Source of the DNA: Siphonodentalium dalli
Taxonomy: Eukaryota; Mollusca; Scaphopoda; Gadilida; Siphonodentaliidae
Direction: 5' to 3'
Assembly (NCBI GenBank): GCA_032622095.1
Contig: CP136067.1
Location: forward strand, 93,980,707-94,044,706
DNA: 64,000 nt
A program made the position numbers and the translations under genes. Shown here in pieces: positions 34,101-42,768 of the stretch (its first letter is position 1; each line of letters begins with the position of its first letter). A model generated the notes under the pieces. It did no database searches. It saw nothing but the letters and a program-made list of their open reading frames with translations, and was not told the origin of the DNA.

Positions 34101-36741
34101 CGTCACATCTGTCGATTCGGTGGGTGTTTTTCCGTTGCGTGATGGACCTGGTGCTATTTGTTTATGGTGTGTATGATTGCCATTCATATGTAGCTTAGAA
34201 CCCTACAACAAGTCATTAAAATACCATGAAACTCATACAATAAGTCATTAAAATACCATAAAGCTCCTACAACAAGTCATTAAAATACCATAAAACTCAT
34301 ACAAGTCATTAAAATACCATAAAACTCATACAACAAGTCATTAAAATACCATAAAACTCATACAAGTCATTAAAATACCATAAAACTCATACAACAAGTC
34401 ATTAAAATACCATAAAACTCATACAAGTCATTAAAATACCATAAAACTCCTACAAGTCATTAAAATACCATAAAACTCCTACAACAAGTCGTTAAAATAC
34501 CGTAAAACTGAGCCAATGGATGTTTCCACACATATTCATTAGTGGGAGGAGCTTACGGTTGCTAAGAGAAAAGGCATCTGCAGATCTAGTTTTATTAGTT
34601 TTACAGTGCATGCCTATATGCTATAATACACCCAAGAGCATACATTCTTTTTGTCATTAATTGTGGAAATATGACTAGTGTCACGCAAAATGAAAAATAG
34701 TGTTATTCAAGGATGAATTTCCAACATTCATTGCACCAATCTAAATTTCAGTACATTGTGATTTGATCACAAAAAAGTGTCACACAAAAGTACACCTTTA
34801 CGAAATTTCTATTCGAATTTCTACAGGGAAAAAGTGTAAATATTTTCTTTTATCGGCATCACTGCAACAGTTTTCATTTTTCACATTGTTGCACGGTGTT
34901 AATTGTACCCACACGATTCAACACCCAACATATAAAAGTGGTACATGTATTTGATAAATTTAGCATTTACAGTAATGCCCTAAGTAATCAACCCCTTAAC
35001 CATAGTAGAATTATGGGTAACTTTTCAGGATTTAGTCGGAAATATGGCTTGTTGCCATTCATCGGAAGTGAGAGCTTTCCGATGAATGGCAACAAGCCAT
35101 ATTTCCGACTAAATCCTGAAGTTACCCATAATTCTGCTGTGGTTAAGGGGTCGATTATTTAGGGCATTACTGTACATATATTTCAGTCAAAAAAATTCAA
35201 CTCTGGGTACAGAAAGTTCAAAATGGTGGTGCTCTTGAGGCACAAATAATGGCTCAATTCTACTTTTATGTGTTTGATGTCGCATGTTTAAAGCCACCCA
35301 ACAATAAAAGAAGTAATTCTGTTGTGGTGACGATGAGTCATTCACACTCTCCACCTATCCTTCCTGTACTGCATTTTGTATCAGACTCATACAAACTTTT
35401 GATATGCCACCTCACACTCTTCTCCTTTTTGAGTTTTAAATTTACTTTCAATTCATTTCTTTCTATTACTCTATATGAAACAAAAATCTATCTATCTAGC
35501 CACAAATCTGGAACAATAAACCCCAGCATAGCACCTCAGCGTGCAAATAAAGAGAGAAATAGTGCGGATCTTCACTCTCCTTGCTCCCTACCACTAGTAG
35601 GCACTAACAAGAAGGACTTTAATTAGTCACCTCCCATATATATATATATATATATATATATATGGTATACATAATAATCCTAGTTACTGGGTCAATTACT
35701 TAACCCTTTCAGTGCCAAGCCCGATTTTTGTATCAACCCATATTTCCTTGATAATTTTTCAAATTTATTGATTATAATAATGTATCACATTATTATAATC
35801 AATAAATTTGAAAAATGATCAAGGAAATATGGGTTGATACAAAAATCGAACTTGGCACTGAAAGGGTTAAGGCAGTGCAGTAATTACCTGTAAAATGGAA
35901 GGCCTGTTCAAATGATACTGTGGAACTTTGAGCGGCGAGGCTTTTGATTTTGGCGAGATGTCCTCCTTCTGCCTGATTGAGATAGGTAAAAGTTTGTTTG
36001 GCTGAATAGGTACTGGATGAATGTTTGGCATGATTGGAATCGGTTGAGTGACAATGGGTGGAGCAATACATGTAGGTTGATTGACAGGTAGATTGATGGG
36101 CATAGTGAATGCCTGATGAGTTTTATATGACAGATCGGTTGGTTGAAGGATGACTGGCGAGACGATATGGCTTGGTAATATAATCTGACGTTGACACAGC
36201 TGAATGGTGGTCGGTTGAGGCAGAATGACCGCGCTGACTGGTTGTTGATGTGCCGGTTGTGGCATAATTGCAGCTTGTTGTGGTGATTCTGGAGTTTTGG
36301 ACACAAGCTCTTTGCGAAGGTGCTGAACTAAAACTTTCTGAAAATAAAATGATATTTTAACCCTTTTTATACTAAATTATCACATTCAGTTATAAAAGTA
36401 TACATTGGAAAGGTCTATTACTCATCTGGAGGGGTTTTCAGGAAAAAGCAGATGCCAGATAATAAAAGTACAGAAGGAGTCGTTTGTTGAATTCATTATC
36501 TGAACATTTCCTAAGGGATAACTAATCGTCAATGCGTATTTAGTATAGAACGGGTTAAAGCAAACGTTATTTCTTTTGAGTAAAATTTATTTTTAATTAT
36601 GAAAAACCATTTTTTGTTTCCATATTATTTTATTCAACACTTTTAATAAGGGTAGCTACATACAGCACATCACAGGCATTTTCGGATGCCATATTCAGGG
36701 TCTGTTATGGCATATTCCAAACGTGCCAGACCAGCAAATGC

Positions 36742-36778
<37 letters not shown>

Positions 36779-39700
36779 TTGTATATATATATATAATGGG
36801 AAGCATACATCAATACATTGTATATATTGTACCGGTATAAACAAATTGGGGTGTTTTGTACACATAAAGATGAGCAAGGTGGTGTGGTATTTTCACACAA
36901 TATATAGTATATATACAAACAATATGAGCATAGAAAATGGGGGGAAAAGGTAACAAAACTGAATCATAGTATATAGTATATATTTAGTGAAAAAGCTGCG
37001 TTTAAAAAATAAACCATTTTTTTTGGGGTTGAAAATTTGAAACAAAATTCCAGGTACAGTAATGCTCTAAGTAATTGACTCTTTAACTACAGCAGAATTA
37101 TGGGTAACTTTTCAGGATTTAGTCGGAAATATGGCGGCTTGTTGCCATTCATCGGAAAGCTCTCCCCGAGAGCTTTCTGATGAATGGCAACAAGCCATAT
37201 TTCCGACTAATTCCTGAAAAGTTACCCATAATTCTGCTGTGGTTAAGAGGTCGACTAATTAGAGCATTACTGTAGGCCCAATTTCAGCAGGTCGGTCGGG
37301 TAACCAGAAACACAGATGGTTTTTATTTTGGCCTAAAAATAAATACTCTGGTAGAATTACTCGAGTAGAATCCCACATGCATACTTGCATCCTGGTAAAA
37401 TTCCTTGGTGAAATACGTACTTGAGTGGGAACATTTTACTAGAGTAAAAATACATGGGTAGGTCTACATGTGTGCATAAAATATGGTGACCATTCACTAG
37501 ATGAATTTTACTAAGGAAAAATGACCTGGTTCCAATCACCCTGGTAGAGTACCACAGAATACCAGAGTGTTTTATCATGGTTTACCAAAGTGTTTTACCC
37601 TGGTTTACCCGAGTGTTTTACCATGGTTTACATGTACCAGAGTGTTTTTACCATGGTTTACCAAAGTGTTTTACCATGGTTTACCCAAGTGTTTTACCAT
37701 GGTTTACCAGAGTATTTTACCATGGTTTACATGCACCAGAGTGTTTTTTTTAGAAGGGAGAAAGGGTTAACTGGACATGATTACCATATAACTAAATTAT
37801 AGTGATTAGGCTCTCCTGGTGAGGAACAAGCCAACAAACTTATGCCACATCTCATCCATGTGTCACTATATGTCAATCATTTACATGTACACCTGAACAA
37901 CAATGCATTTTTAAACAACTTAAAGGGGTAATGTACACTAAATCTGGCCATTTATGGGACCATCTCCTTTTATACTCAACAGAATATATGCAACAAATGA
38001 ATGAATTTGAGCCATGGATTAATGCAAAATACACTCATGTGCTCCATGAATGATGAAAACATGGTAATTATAATGAAAATGAATTTATGACTCCAGCCAT
38101 TTATTCATTTTCATTATAATTGCCATGTTGTTTGCATCGTTCATAGAGAACATGAGTGTATTTTGCACTAATCCATGGCTAAAATCCATTCATTTGTTGC
38201 ATATATTCTGCTGAGTATAAAAGGAGAAGGTCCCATAAATAGCCAGATTTAGTGTTCATTACCCCTTTAAGTATTAGAGTAACATATTCCTCAACCAAAT
38301 CAAGCAGTATTCTCACCCAATATTTCTTTGACCAACTAAAAATAGTGTAAATTTCCACATTATTGCTGACAACATACACCTCATGGCTCACGATCTTGGA
38401 AAATATACAGGTATTGCAAGATGATTGAGAAGGGCATGGCATGAAAACATTAAGATAACCATATTGGCTACCCATTTAAAGCATAAAAATGACTATCAAC
38501 TCCATTTCACATCTCGACCCCCCCCCCCAACCCCATGCCCCCACCCCTTCTTGCCCATATACATACGGAACTACACACACTGTAAATACGCACACGCTCA
38601 ATTATATGTAAACATGATACGCTATCATTATACTCACATAAGGGCCCTGCCCTTACAAGTTAAACTTTTTGTGGGGTCCTGTTGTTACGGTAATGCCCTA
38701 AATAATCGTCTCCTTAACCACAGCAGAATTATGGGTAACTTTTCAGGATTTAGTCGGATATATGGCCATTCATCGGAAAGCTCTCAGTAAATCATGAAAA
38801 TTTACCCATAATTCTGCTGTGGTTAAGGAGTCGATTATTTAGGGCATTACTGTAAAAATATTGAATACCAAATAAATCTCATTGAATCTTGAATCTTGAA
38901 TGTAGGCTCGAAGCCCCTGAGGTTGTAAAGTATATAACCAGTACTTACTGTAACTTATATTGGACATGGATGCACCAAATGAATATATTGAAATCAGATG
39001 CTTTTGTAATGAGGATAATAGTAGATAGAGTTGTCCCACTTGTAATGTTCATTAGAATAGAGCAGTCACTGAAGATATCAACTTGTTTGAACATTACAGG
39101 AGGGGTAAATCTGCACCTGCTACAAATAAATTGAAGACACTGAGAGAACTAAAATATTCTGAATAGAGACAGTACTAAAGTATTATTTCTACCACACTAG
39201 CATTAACAGTTCGAAGGTTGACACAGAATAATCTACAGTTATGAGAACAGCACAATGCACTTTCTGGACCGAAAATGTATTCTGTGCTTTTGTAAAAAAA
39301 AAAAATCCTAGAACATTAATTACATTATTAATTACAAAAGTTTTAAATTACATATAAGTTGTAAAAACAAAATAATAATTTAATTTAAAATTATTTTTTT
39401 GAAAAACCATATTTTGTTTCAATACTATTTAATTCTGTACTTTTAATTTAATATTATACAATTAGTCTGCCATTAGACCTAAAAAAAATAGAATAGTTGT
39501 TTCCGGTAACATTAGGAGTGGGCAGGTGGAAATTAATTTTTTTATTTTATTTCTGAAACATTATGTATGGGACAGAATCATTCTGAATAGACATAATTTG
39601 TTTTTTTGATAATTGGTCAGAAGTTTCCCTACTGTATAGCCTAGGGTATTTTCTGAATATTAAACTACACAATGTGACATTAAAAATTAACCAGGTTTCA

Positions 39701-42700
39701 TCTAAAAATAAAAGTGTTCCTAAAAAAATACCAAGCTATTCCTAACTCAACTAAACTAATAGGAAATAACTTCAAATAAAAATATGGGCTACAGTAATGA
39801 CCTAATTAATCGACTTATTAACCACAGCAGAATTATGGGTAACTTTTCTGGATTTAGTCGGAAATTCTCTGGGAGAGCTTTCCGATGAATGGCAACAAGC
39901 CATATTTCCGACTAAATCCTGAAAAGTTACCCATAATTCTGCTGTGATTAATAAGTCGATTAATTATGGCATTACTGTATTTAAAAGTATCAGTACGGTA
40001 CTAGTATATAAGGTTGGATAATAGGTATATAAAGTGAAATAAATTTGCTAATTTTGAACTTTCTACACTAAATACTCATTGACGAGTAGTTTAGATAATA
40101 ATTTTAACAAACAACCATACTAGTAGGTCATTACGAATGGACATAATTATATAGATTGTTAGATGTGAAATAAAGCAAAAATAATTAAAATATCCATTAA
40201 CACTTTCAGTGCCAAGTCCGATTTTTGTATCAACCCATATTTCCTTGATCATTTTTCAAATTTATTGATTATAATAATGTGATACATTGATGGAAAGAGA
40301 TCTTAGAGCTCTTTCCATCAATGTATCACATTATTATAATCAATAAATTTGAAAAATGATCAAGGAAATATGGGTTGATACAAAAATCGGACTTGGCACT
40401 GAAAGGGTTAAGTGTGAGTCCAGAAAATGAGGATTTAATTTGGCTAAAGAATGTTTGGCCCAGCATGAACACTGGTCATTAGTTAAACTTATTATCTGAA
40501 CATTTCCCACAAATTAATCTGAATTTGTTTGATGTAAACATATTTTATTATACCAAAAATAATAGACATACAGAATATGTAACAATGGATTGTCAGAATT
40601 TGTGGAATAAGTGAATTTGGCATACTCTCAGGTGCCTAATAATTGTGATGGCCTAATAGTGATGCACGTGGAGATTTAGGCTGAAATTAATAATAGTGAT
40701 GGCAATTTCACTCTGTGTCTCAATTCCAAATAATAGTGATCGTTTAATTAATTTGTTTATTATATAATAATATGAAACATTCTGAGTCAATAAAATTATT
40801 ATTTAGAAGTCTAAATTAAGGGTGGTTGGGCTACCGGAAACATCACTACTTTAAAAAAAAATTTTAGGCCTCATATGTTTAATTATGTTATTTTTTATAT
40901 GTAAAAGATATTTCCCAAAATATTTATTATTAGTTTCATTATTACGGTATAGATACTGAACTTCAGTTAAAAGGTTGACACAGAACGAATGTACCATCAT
41001 CAGAACAGCATAATGAACTTCCTCCAAAATTGTATTTTTGGTTAAATTTTTTTCACAAAAATAAAAGATAAATGCCTAGAACATTGATTATTTATTACAA
41101 CTTGATGAGCTAAATTTAAAGCAAAAATAATATCTTTTGAGATTTATTTTAAACTTGTTTTATTGAATTTTTTTTTTTCAATATTATTTTATTCTACTGG
41201 GTATACTTTTTATTATTATGCTGTAATAGTACTTTTTGTTATCATATTCCCCCCCCCCCCCCCCATTTTTATATGTAAAAGATATTTTCAAAAGTACCGT
41301 ATTTATTTATAGGCTACAATTTATATAATAGTGCTCTTTTTTTTTTGGGCTTTGTTCTTGTGTCAATTATATTGATACGGTATGTACAGGCTACAGCTAC
41401 TGTATCTGTACAAGTATAGCAAATGAAAAAAAATTTTAAACTAATGAAATAACTACCACTACATGTGTATATATATTTGATTCCAGAACTTTTTAGGAAC
41501 TTTATCTTCAAATATGTTTTATTTTAAAACATTATGTTTAAATATATATCATTCTAATTATTTATTGTTTATTTATTCAATTGTTTTGTCATTATCCTTT
41601 TATTATAATTTTAATCTAAAAAATATTATGAAGTAATTTATTTTAGCTTTTTTATTATTAAATTTTTTTTCTTCTTTTGTCACAAATACAGCTACTGTAC
41701 GTCTACATGCATAATAAAATGAACAGTTTCCTCACTAATGAAATAATTACACCACTATTGACCTTTTGGCCTTATGCATGGAATCAATGTGTTAAATTCA
41801 TAAAGAAAGCAATATGCCCACCGAGCATCTGATTAAGAAACAAGACACAGTTAGGGATAATTTTCTCATTAAATTGATGCTCGGAAATGAGTTGGACTTA
41901 CCTTCATCAGTTAACAATAAGCCGGAGTTAAAATCAATAATCATGTGCCATACAGACTCAATGTCGTATTCACAGATCACCTCCGTCATCATTATCAAGG
42001 GCTGAGAATAATTAATTATTGGATAAACTACATACCTGCTGCTCACTTAAAACCATTATATCTTTCTGTAAGTCATGAAGCTGTTTCTTCAAACTATCAT
42101 TCTGAAAGATAAACAAATTCTATCAAATCAAAGTAGTAACATTGTGAAAATGGCTGCGACAAAACTTTCTGTAACAAAAATCAATAAAATCATGAAGCTT
42201 GGAAGTATTGTTAATAGAACTACAAAAACTAACAAGAAGTACCCTTAAAGTGATCAAAGTTGATAAGCCTACCTTGGGTTCTGTTTTCATTTCTGTCACA
42301 ACAATCTGCAATTATCAAAGGTGTGTATTATGTTGTTTTAAGTATAGAAATGTTGCACAGATCAAACAAAATTGAATAAACATAATTAATGAACGTCGCA
42401 AAGATAGAAGGATGGTGGCCAGTACTCGCATGGAACTTAGGTTTTATATGGATCGCTTAATGCTTATTATGAAATGGATTGGTTAATATCACATTTAAAA
42501 AACGGACAGGAAGAAAAACAGAGTGTCATAATATTTAATTAATGTAACTTAATGGGCTGAAGTTTGACATTATGTTAGTTAAAATATACATGGATAAACT
42601 TTGACAAGTATATCAGGCGACAGGGATGCGAACAAAGTTATAGCAAAATATCGATCGTTCTTCGCAACAACACCCATCATAAGAGTAAAAGAAGTTTCCA

Positions 42701-42768
42701 CATACCTGATGACTTTGAATAGCGATTTTAAGTCGCTGTTGTAACACATCCAAGTCGGATCTAGACAT
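22071..42768 (-). CDS. PHF21A: PHF21A (BHC80) orthologue, gene span of 12 recognised coding exons
   Basis: Twelve exons whose phases all agree give 459 codons: 42706-42768, 42273-42305, 42036-42101, 35888-36337, 34047-34202, 30742-30793, 29368-29450, 28451-28523, 27606-27700, 25344-25481, 23841-23904, 22071-22174. Exon order follows vertebrate PHF21A: N-terminal coiled coil, Pro/Gln-rich middle, a segment like QKLAFMVSLGLVTHDHLEE, a basic ERKRRT stretch, a PHD finger and a C-terminal coiled coil. In vertebrates PHF21A is a nuclear subunit of the LSD1-CoREST-HDAC complex and reads unmodified H3K4. Human PHF21A is about 680 residues; here the Gln-rich middle is shorter. The last visible exon ends on a donor (AAT|GTGAGC), so at least one 3' exon is missing; it was not found between 1530 and 22070. 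Introns hold many MITEs, two hAT-like elements and a SINE. Confidence 0.9.
23159..23309. mobile_element. 151-bp near-perfect palindromic MITE (CAAGCCTG family), TSD TAGGGGTC
   Basis: This shortest family member is an almost perfect inverted repeat starting CAAGCCTTGAAATAGTGAGC. TAGGGGTC lies at 23151-23158 and 23310-23317. It is in the PHF21A intron between exons 11 and 12. Confidence 0.88.
23594..23823. mobile_element. TTAA double-hairpin MITE, diverged subfamily, copy 2
   Basis: TTAA at 23590-23593 and 23824-23827. It sits 13 nt beyond the donor of PHF21A exon 11, between tandem copies of that exon end. Confidence 0.8.
23841..23904 (-). CDS. PHF21A: PHF21A coding exon 11
   Basis: Sixty-four bases, phase 0 in and 1 out (acceptor TTTCAG, donor TCAG|GTAAGTG). 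STSTLSAVHSFIAKRS matches human WPGTLAIVHSYIAYKAA. Degenerate tandem copies of its 3' half follow at about 23478-23520 and 23347-23385. A TTAA MITE begins 13 nt past the donor. Confidence 0.87.
24162..24986. mobile_element. Harbinger-like element, TSD TTA (825 bp)
   Basis: Inverted ends GGCCAAAGAAAA; TTA at 24159-24161 and 24987-24989. Subterminal AATAGGGTCGGTAGG is inside. It interrupts a CAAGCCTG-family MITE and is itself interrupted by 24393-24933. Confidence 0.82.
24393..24933. mobile_element. TTAA-flanked element nested in the Harbinger-like element
   Basis: TTAA|AGGGGTGCTGCC at the left, GTACAGTATCCCT|TTAA at the right (24934-24937), with short imperfect TIRs. It is the innermost of three nested layers in PHF21A intron 10-11. 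Confidence 0.65.
25344..25481 (-). CDS. PHF21A: PHF21A coding exon 10: PHD zinc finger
   Basis: Forty-six codons, phase 0 on both sides, encode a complete C4HC3 PHD finger: CAMC (codons 4 and 7), CEAC (16 and 19), H24, C27, C42 and C45. GDRGQLLICEACRRSYHLDC aligns with human [20 protein letters not shown], and the tail IPEKPWKCTKC with IPKGMWICPRC. In human BHC80 the finger binds the unmodified H3 tail. Here the residues before the first zinc cysteine are LSR rather than EDF, and the residue before the third cysteine is Ile rather than Met, so peptide preference may differ. Confidence 0.93.
25844..26289. mobile_element. TTAA double-hairpin MITE, copy 3 (opposite orientation)
   Basis: TTAA at both ends. 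The spacer is expanded by a local duplication of AGAATGTAAGAAAAA units, making this the longest copy (446 bp). In PHF21A intron 9-10. Confidence 0.85.
27296..27552. mobile_element. TTAA MITE relative with AAATGTTCAGATAATAAG palindrome
   Basis: The same inner palindrome is at 27340-27398 and the right end AAATAAAGGGTTA at about 27552; the left end is eroded. In PHF21A intron 9-10. Confidence 0.6.
27606..27700 (-). CDS. PHF21A: PHF21A coding exon 9 (Ser-rich linker)
   Basis: Ninety-five bases, phase 1 in and 0 out (acceptor TTTCAG, donor AATGAG|GTAGG). A serine-rich linker (RSQKSGSSPSSSRANSPISS) ends EFQEKNE just before the PHD exon. Human PHF21A has a different linker here (EEHWPKGDIHED), so this part is poorly conserved; phase and position support it. 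Confidence 0.82.
28451..28523 (-). CDS. PHF21A: PHF21A coding exon 8
   Basis: Seventy-three bases, phase 0 in and 1 out (acceptor TTTCTAG, donor AAGAG|GTTTGT). RRRTQATLLNSLPST and TPNKRPRG parallel human [21 protein letters not shown]. The 3' end and donor are duplicated about 53 bp downstream in the transcript (28386-28436); using that second donor would shift the frame, so the first is preferred. Confidence 0.85.
28602..28795 (+). mobile_element. tRNA-derived SINE, copy 1
   Basis: The tRNA-like head has an A box (TAGTTCAGTTGGTTAGTGGG) and a degenerate B box (GGGAATTCAAATC). The body (GTCAGACTTTGTGT, CGATGCCA, GCTCTGA) is shared with the copy at 52697. In PHF21A intron 7-8. Confidence 0.75.
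28895..29336. mobile_element. hAT-like MITE (CAAGCCTG family), TSD AAGTTATA
   Basis: The 442-bp element inserted into one unit of a 40-bp tandem repeat beside PHF21A exon 7. AAGTTATA is duplicated at 28887-28894 and 29337-29344. The right TIR is degenerate (CTATTGCGAACTCG). Confidence 0.78.
29368..29450 (-). CDS. PHF21A: PHF21A coding exon 7 (basic segment)
   Basis: Eighty-three bases, phase 1 in and 0 out (acceptor TTCCAG, donor AGTGAG|GTAAAA). LQNRRTERKRRTMATVNP matches human IQSKRQERKRRTTANP, a likely nuclear-localisation/AT-hook-like basic patch. The 3' end and donor lie in a roughly 40-bp tandem repeat; further copies are at 29337-29369 and 28845-28894, split by a hAT-like insertion. 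Confidence 0.88.
29544..30372. mobile_element. hAT-like non-autonomous element with TSD GGTATGAT (829 bp)
   Basis: Same family as 15558-17319: inverted CAGTGTTCG ends and TTGGCCAA-rich subterminal parts. GGTATGAT is duplicated at 29536-29543 and 30373-30380. It lies in the PHF21A intron between exons 6 and 7. Confidence 0.87.
30742..30793 (-). CDS. PHF21A: PHF21A coding exon 6
   Basis: Fifty-two bases, phase 0 in and phase 1 out (acceptor CTTACAG, donor AAAAG|GTAATT). KMDFMACIDLVTPGTLK matches human QKLAFMVSLGLVTHDHLEE, a conserved PHF21A block ahead of the basic stretch. Confidence 0.88.
30794..34046. other. Long PHF21A intron without recognised genes
   Basis: Low-complexity G-rich/A-rich repeat units at 31140-31300 and 32661-32850 (GGGTGGGTCCC, TTTTTTGCAAAAA, poly-C at about 32822-32836) belong to a family also at 53140-53250 and 53980-54130. 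Diverged GAGTTATG-type modules are at 32080-32230. No exon was identified. Confidence 0.5.
34047..34202 (-). CDS. PHF21A: PHF21A coding exon 5
   Basis: Fifty-two codons, phase 0 on both sides (acceptor TTGTTGTAG, donor AAAGAG|GTGAGG). The peptide is hydrophilic (His, Lys, Ser/Thr) and ends RKAVERKHCGPKQKE, in the position of the human PKPKREENPQK basic segment. Sequence conservation is weak, but frame, splice sites and position fit. The acceptor lies at the edge of a tandem repeat (about 34200-34510) whose units each carry a copy of the acceptor sequence. Confidence 0.78.
34200..34510. repeat. Tandem repeat of about 27-32 bp at the PHF21A exon 5 acceptor
   Basis: About ten units of CAAGTCATTAAAATACCATA with ACTCATACA or ACTCCTACAA linkers. 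On the gene strand many units end CTTGTTGTAG or CTTGTAGGAG, copies of the real 3' splice site at 34203-34204. Confidence 0.9.
34970..35172. mobile_element. Mariner-like foldback MITE, copy 6
   Basis: TA-flanked CAGTAATGCCCTAA inverted ends, in PHF21A intron 4-5. Confidence 0.85.
35704..35866. mobile_element. TTAA foldback MITE (CCCTTTCAGTGCCAAG family), copy 2
   Basis: TTAA at 35700-35703 and 35867-35870. It begins 21 nt past the donor of PHF21A exon 4; the hairpin tip is shortened. Confidence 0.85.
35888..36337 (-). CDS. PHF21A: PHF21A coding exon 4 (Pro/Gln-rich middle)
   Basis: A 150-codon exon, phase 0 on both sides (acceptor TTTTCAG, donor ACAG|GTAATT). It opens KVLVQHLRKELVSK, matching human KRVVEQLRKNLIVKQ, then runs into a Pro/Gln/Ile-rich low-complexity stretch (QPAHQQPVSAVILPQP and similar) like the transcription-factor-type middle of vertebrate PHF21A. 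TTAA-type MITEs lie about 20 nt from each splice site (36361-36554 on the acceptor side, 35704-35866 on the donor side). Confidence 0.88.
36361..36554. mobile_element. TTAA MITE (CCCTTTTTATACTAAAT family)
   Basis: TTAA at 36357-36360 and 36555-36558 with inverted ATACTAAAT-type ends and an internal TTATCTGAACATTTCC motif. It lies within 25 nt of the acceptor of PHF21A exon 4. Relatives: 7637-7862, 21378-21630, 27296-27552, fragments at 40060-40130 and 40483-40515. Confidence 0.78.
36748..36796. repeat. (AT)n microsatellite
   Basis: Two AT-dinucleotide runs separated by CATTTG. A similar run is at 35637-35663. Open frames in Ile/Tyr repeats here are artefacts. Confidence 0.95.
37057..37272. 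mobile_element. Mariner-like foldback MITE, copy 7
   Basis: TA-flanked; the ends carry one shared substitution (CAGTAATGCTCTAA and its complement), suggesting conversion or pairing between arms. In PHF21A intron 3-4. Confidence 0.83.
37562..37748. repeat. Tandem repeat, about 24-bp unit (GTTTTACCATGGTTTACC)
   Basis: About seven to eight units of AGTGTTTTACCATGGTTTAC with small length variants. The open frames here come from the repeat. Confidence 0.88.
37924..38266. mobile_element. TTAA foldback element (AGGGGTAATG ends)
   Basis: TTAA|AGGGGTAATGTACACTAAAT at the left and its near complement then TTAA (38267-38270) at the right. The arms are about 150 bp with a short tip (ATTTATGACTCCAGCCATTT). 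In PHF21A intron 3-4. Confidence 0.8.
38688..38852. mobile_element. Mariner-like foldback MITE, copy 8 (centre deleted)
   Basis: Both ends are present (left CGGTAATGCCC, right GGGCATTACTG|TA), but the hairpin centre is deleted. In PHF21A intron 3-4. Confidence 0.8.
39792..39977. mobile_element. Mariner-like foldback MITE, copy 9 (left arm shortened)
   Basis: TA-flanked CAGTAATGACCTAA and GGCATTACTG|TA; part of the left inner arm is lost. Confidence 0.82.
40201..40407. mobile_element. TTAA foldback MITE (CCCTTTCAGTGCCAAG family), copy 3
   Basis: TTAA at 40197-40200 and 40408-40411; 207 bp, the fullest hairpin, tip AGATCTTAGAGCTC. Confidence 0.85.
40412..42035. other. PHF21A intron 3-4, 5' part
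   Basis: Very AT-rich sequence with a poly-C run (about 41251-41264) and short fragments of hAT-like and TTAA families. A possible extra exon at 41902-42001 (reverse strand) is described in the findings. Confidence 0.45.
42036..42101 (-). CDS. PHF21A: PHF21A coding exon 3 (coiled coil)
   Basis: Twenty-two codons between acceptor TTTCAG and donor CAGCAG|GTATG, phase 0. NDSLKKQLHDLQKDIMVLSE matches human [21 protein letters not shown]. The heptad-like leucines fit a coiled coil. Confidence 0.88.
42273..42305 (-). CDS. PHF21A: PHF21A coding exon 2 (11 codons)
   Basis: A 33-bp micro-exon between acceptor TTGCAG and donor CCCAAG|GTAGGC, phase 0 on both sides. The peptide IVVTEMKTEPK aligns with human KLVAQMKQDPQN, directly following exon 1 in the protein. 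It is too short for routine ORF finding. Confidence 0.85.
42706..42768 (-). CDS. PHF21A: PHF21A coding exon 1 (start codon)
   Basis: Twenty-one codons from ATG (42768-42766) to donor CAG|GTATG, phase 0. The peptide MSRSDLDVLQQRLKIAIQSH parallels the human start MELQTLQEALKVEIQVHQ, which fixes the start codon. It begins the N-terminal helix/coiled coil. The 5' UTR and promoter should lie above 42768; no TATA box was identified. Confidence 0.88.

Noticed and set aside
34200-34510. Evenly repeated units resembling a CRISPR array
   Set aside because: No unique spacers between repeats, animal intron context, no cas genes; it is a simple tandem repeat.
35249-35626. 125-codon forward ORF in a PHF21A intron
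   Set aside because: Low-complexity, no recognisable domain, no splice or promoter support.
36670-36953. ORFs rich in Ile-Tyr
   Set aside because: Produced by the (AT)n microsatellite.
37567-37802. ORFs with repeated FYHGLPK peptide
   Set aside because: Produced by the 24-bp tandem repeat.
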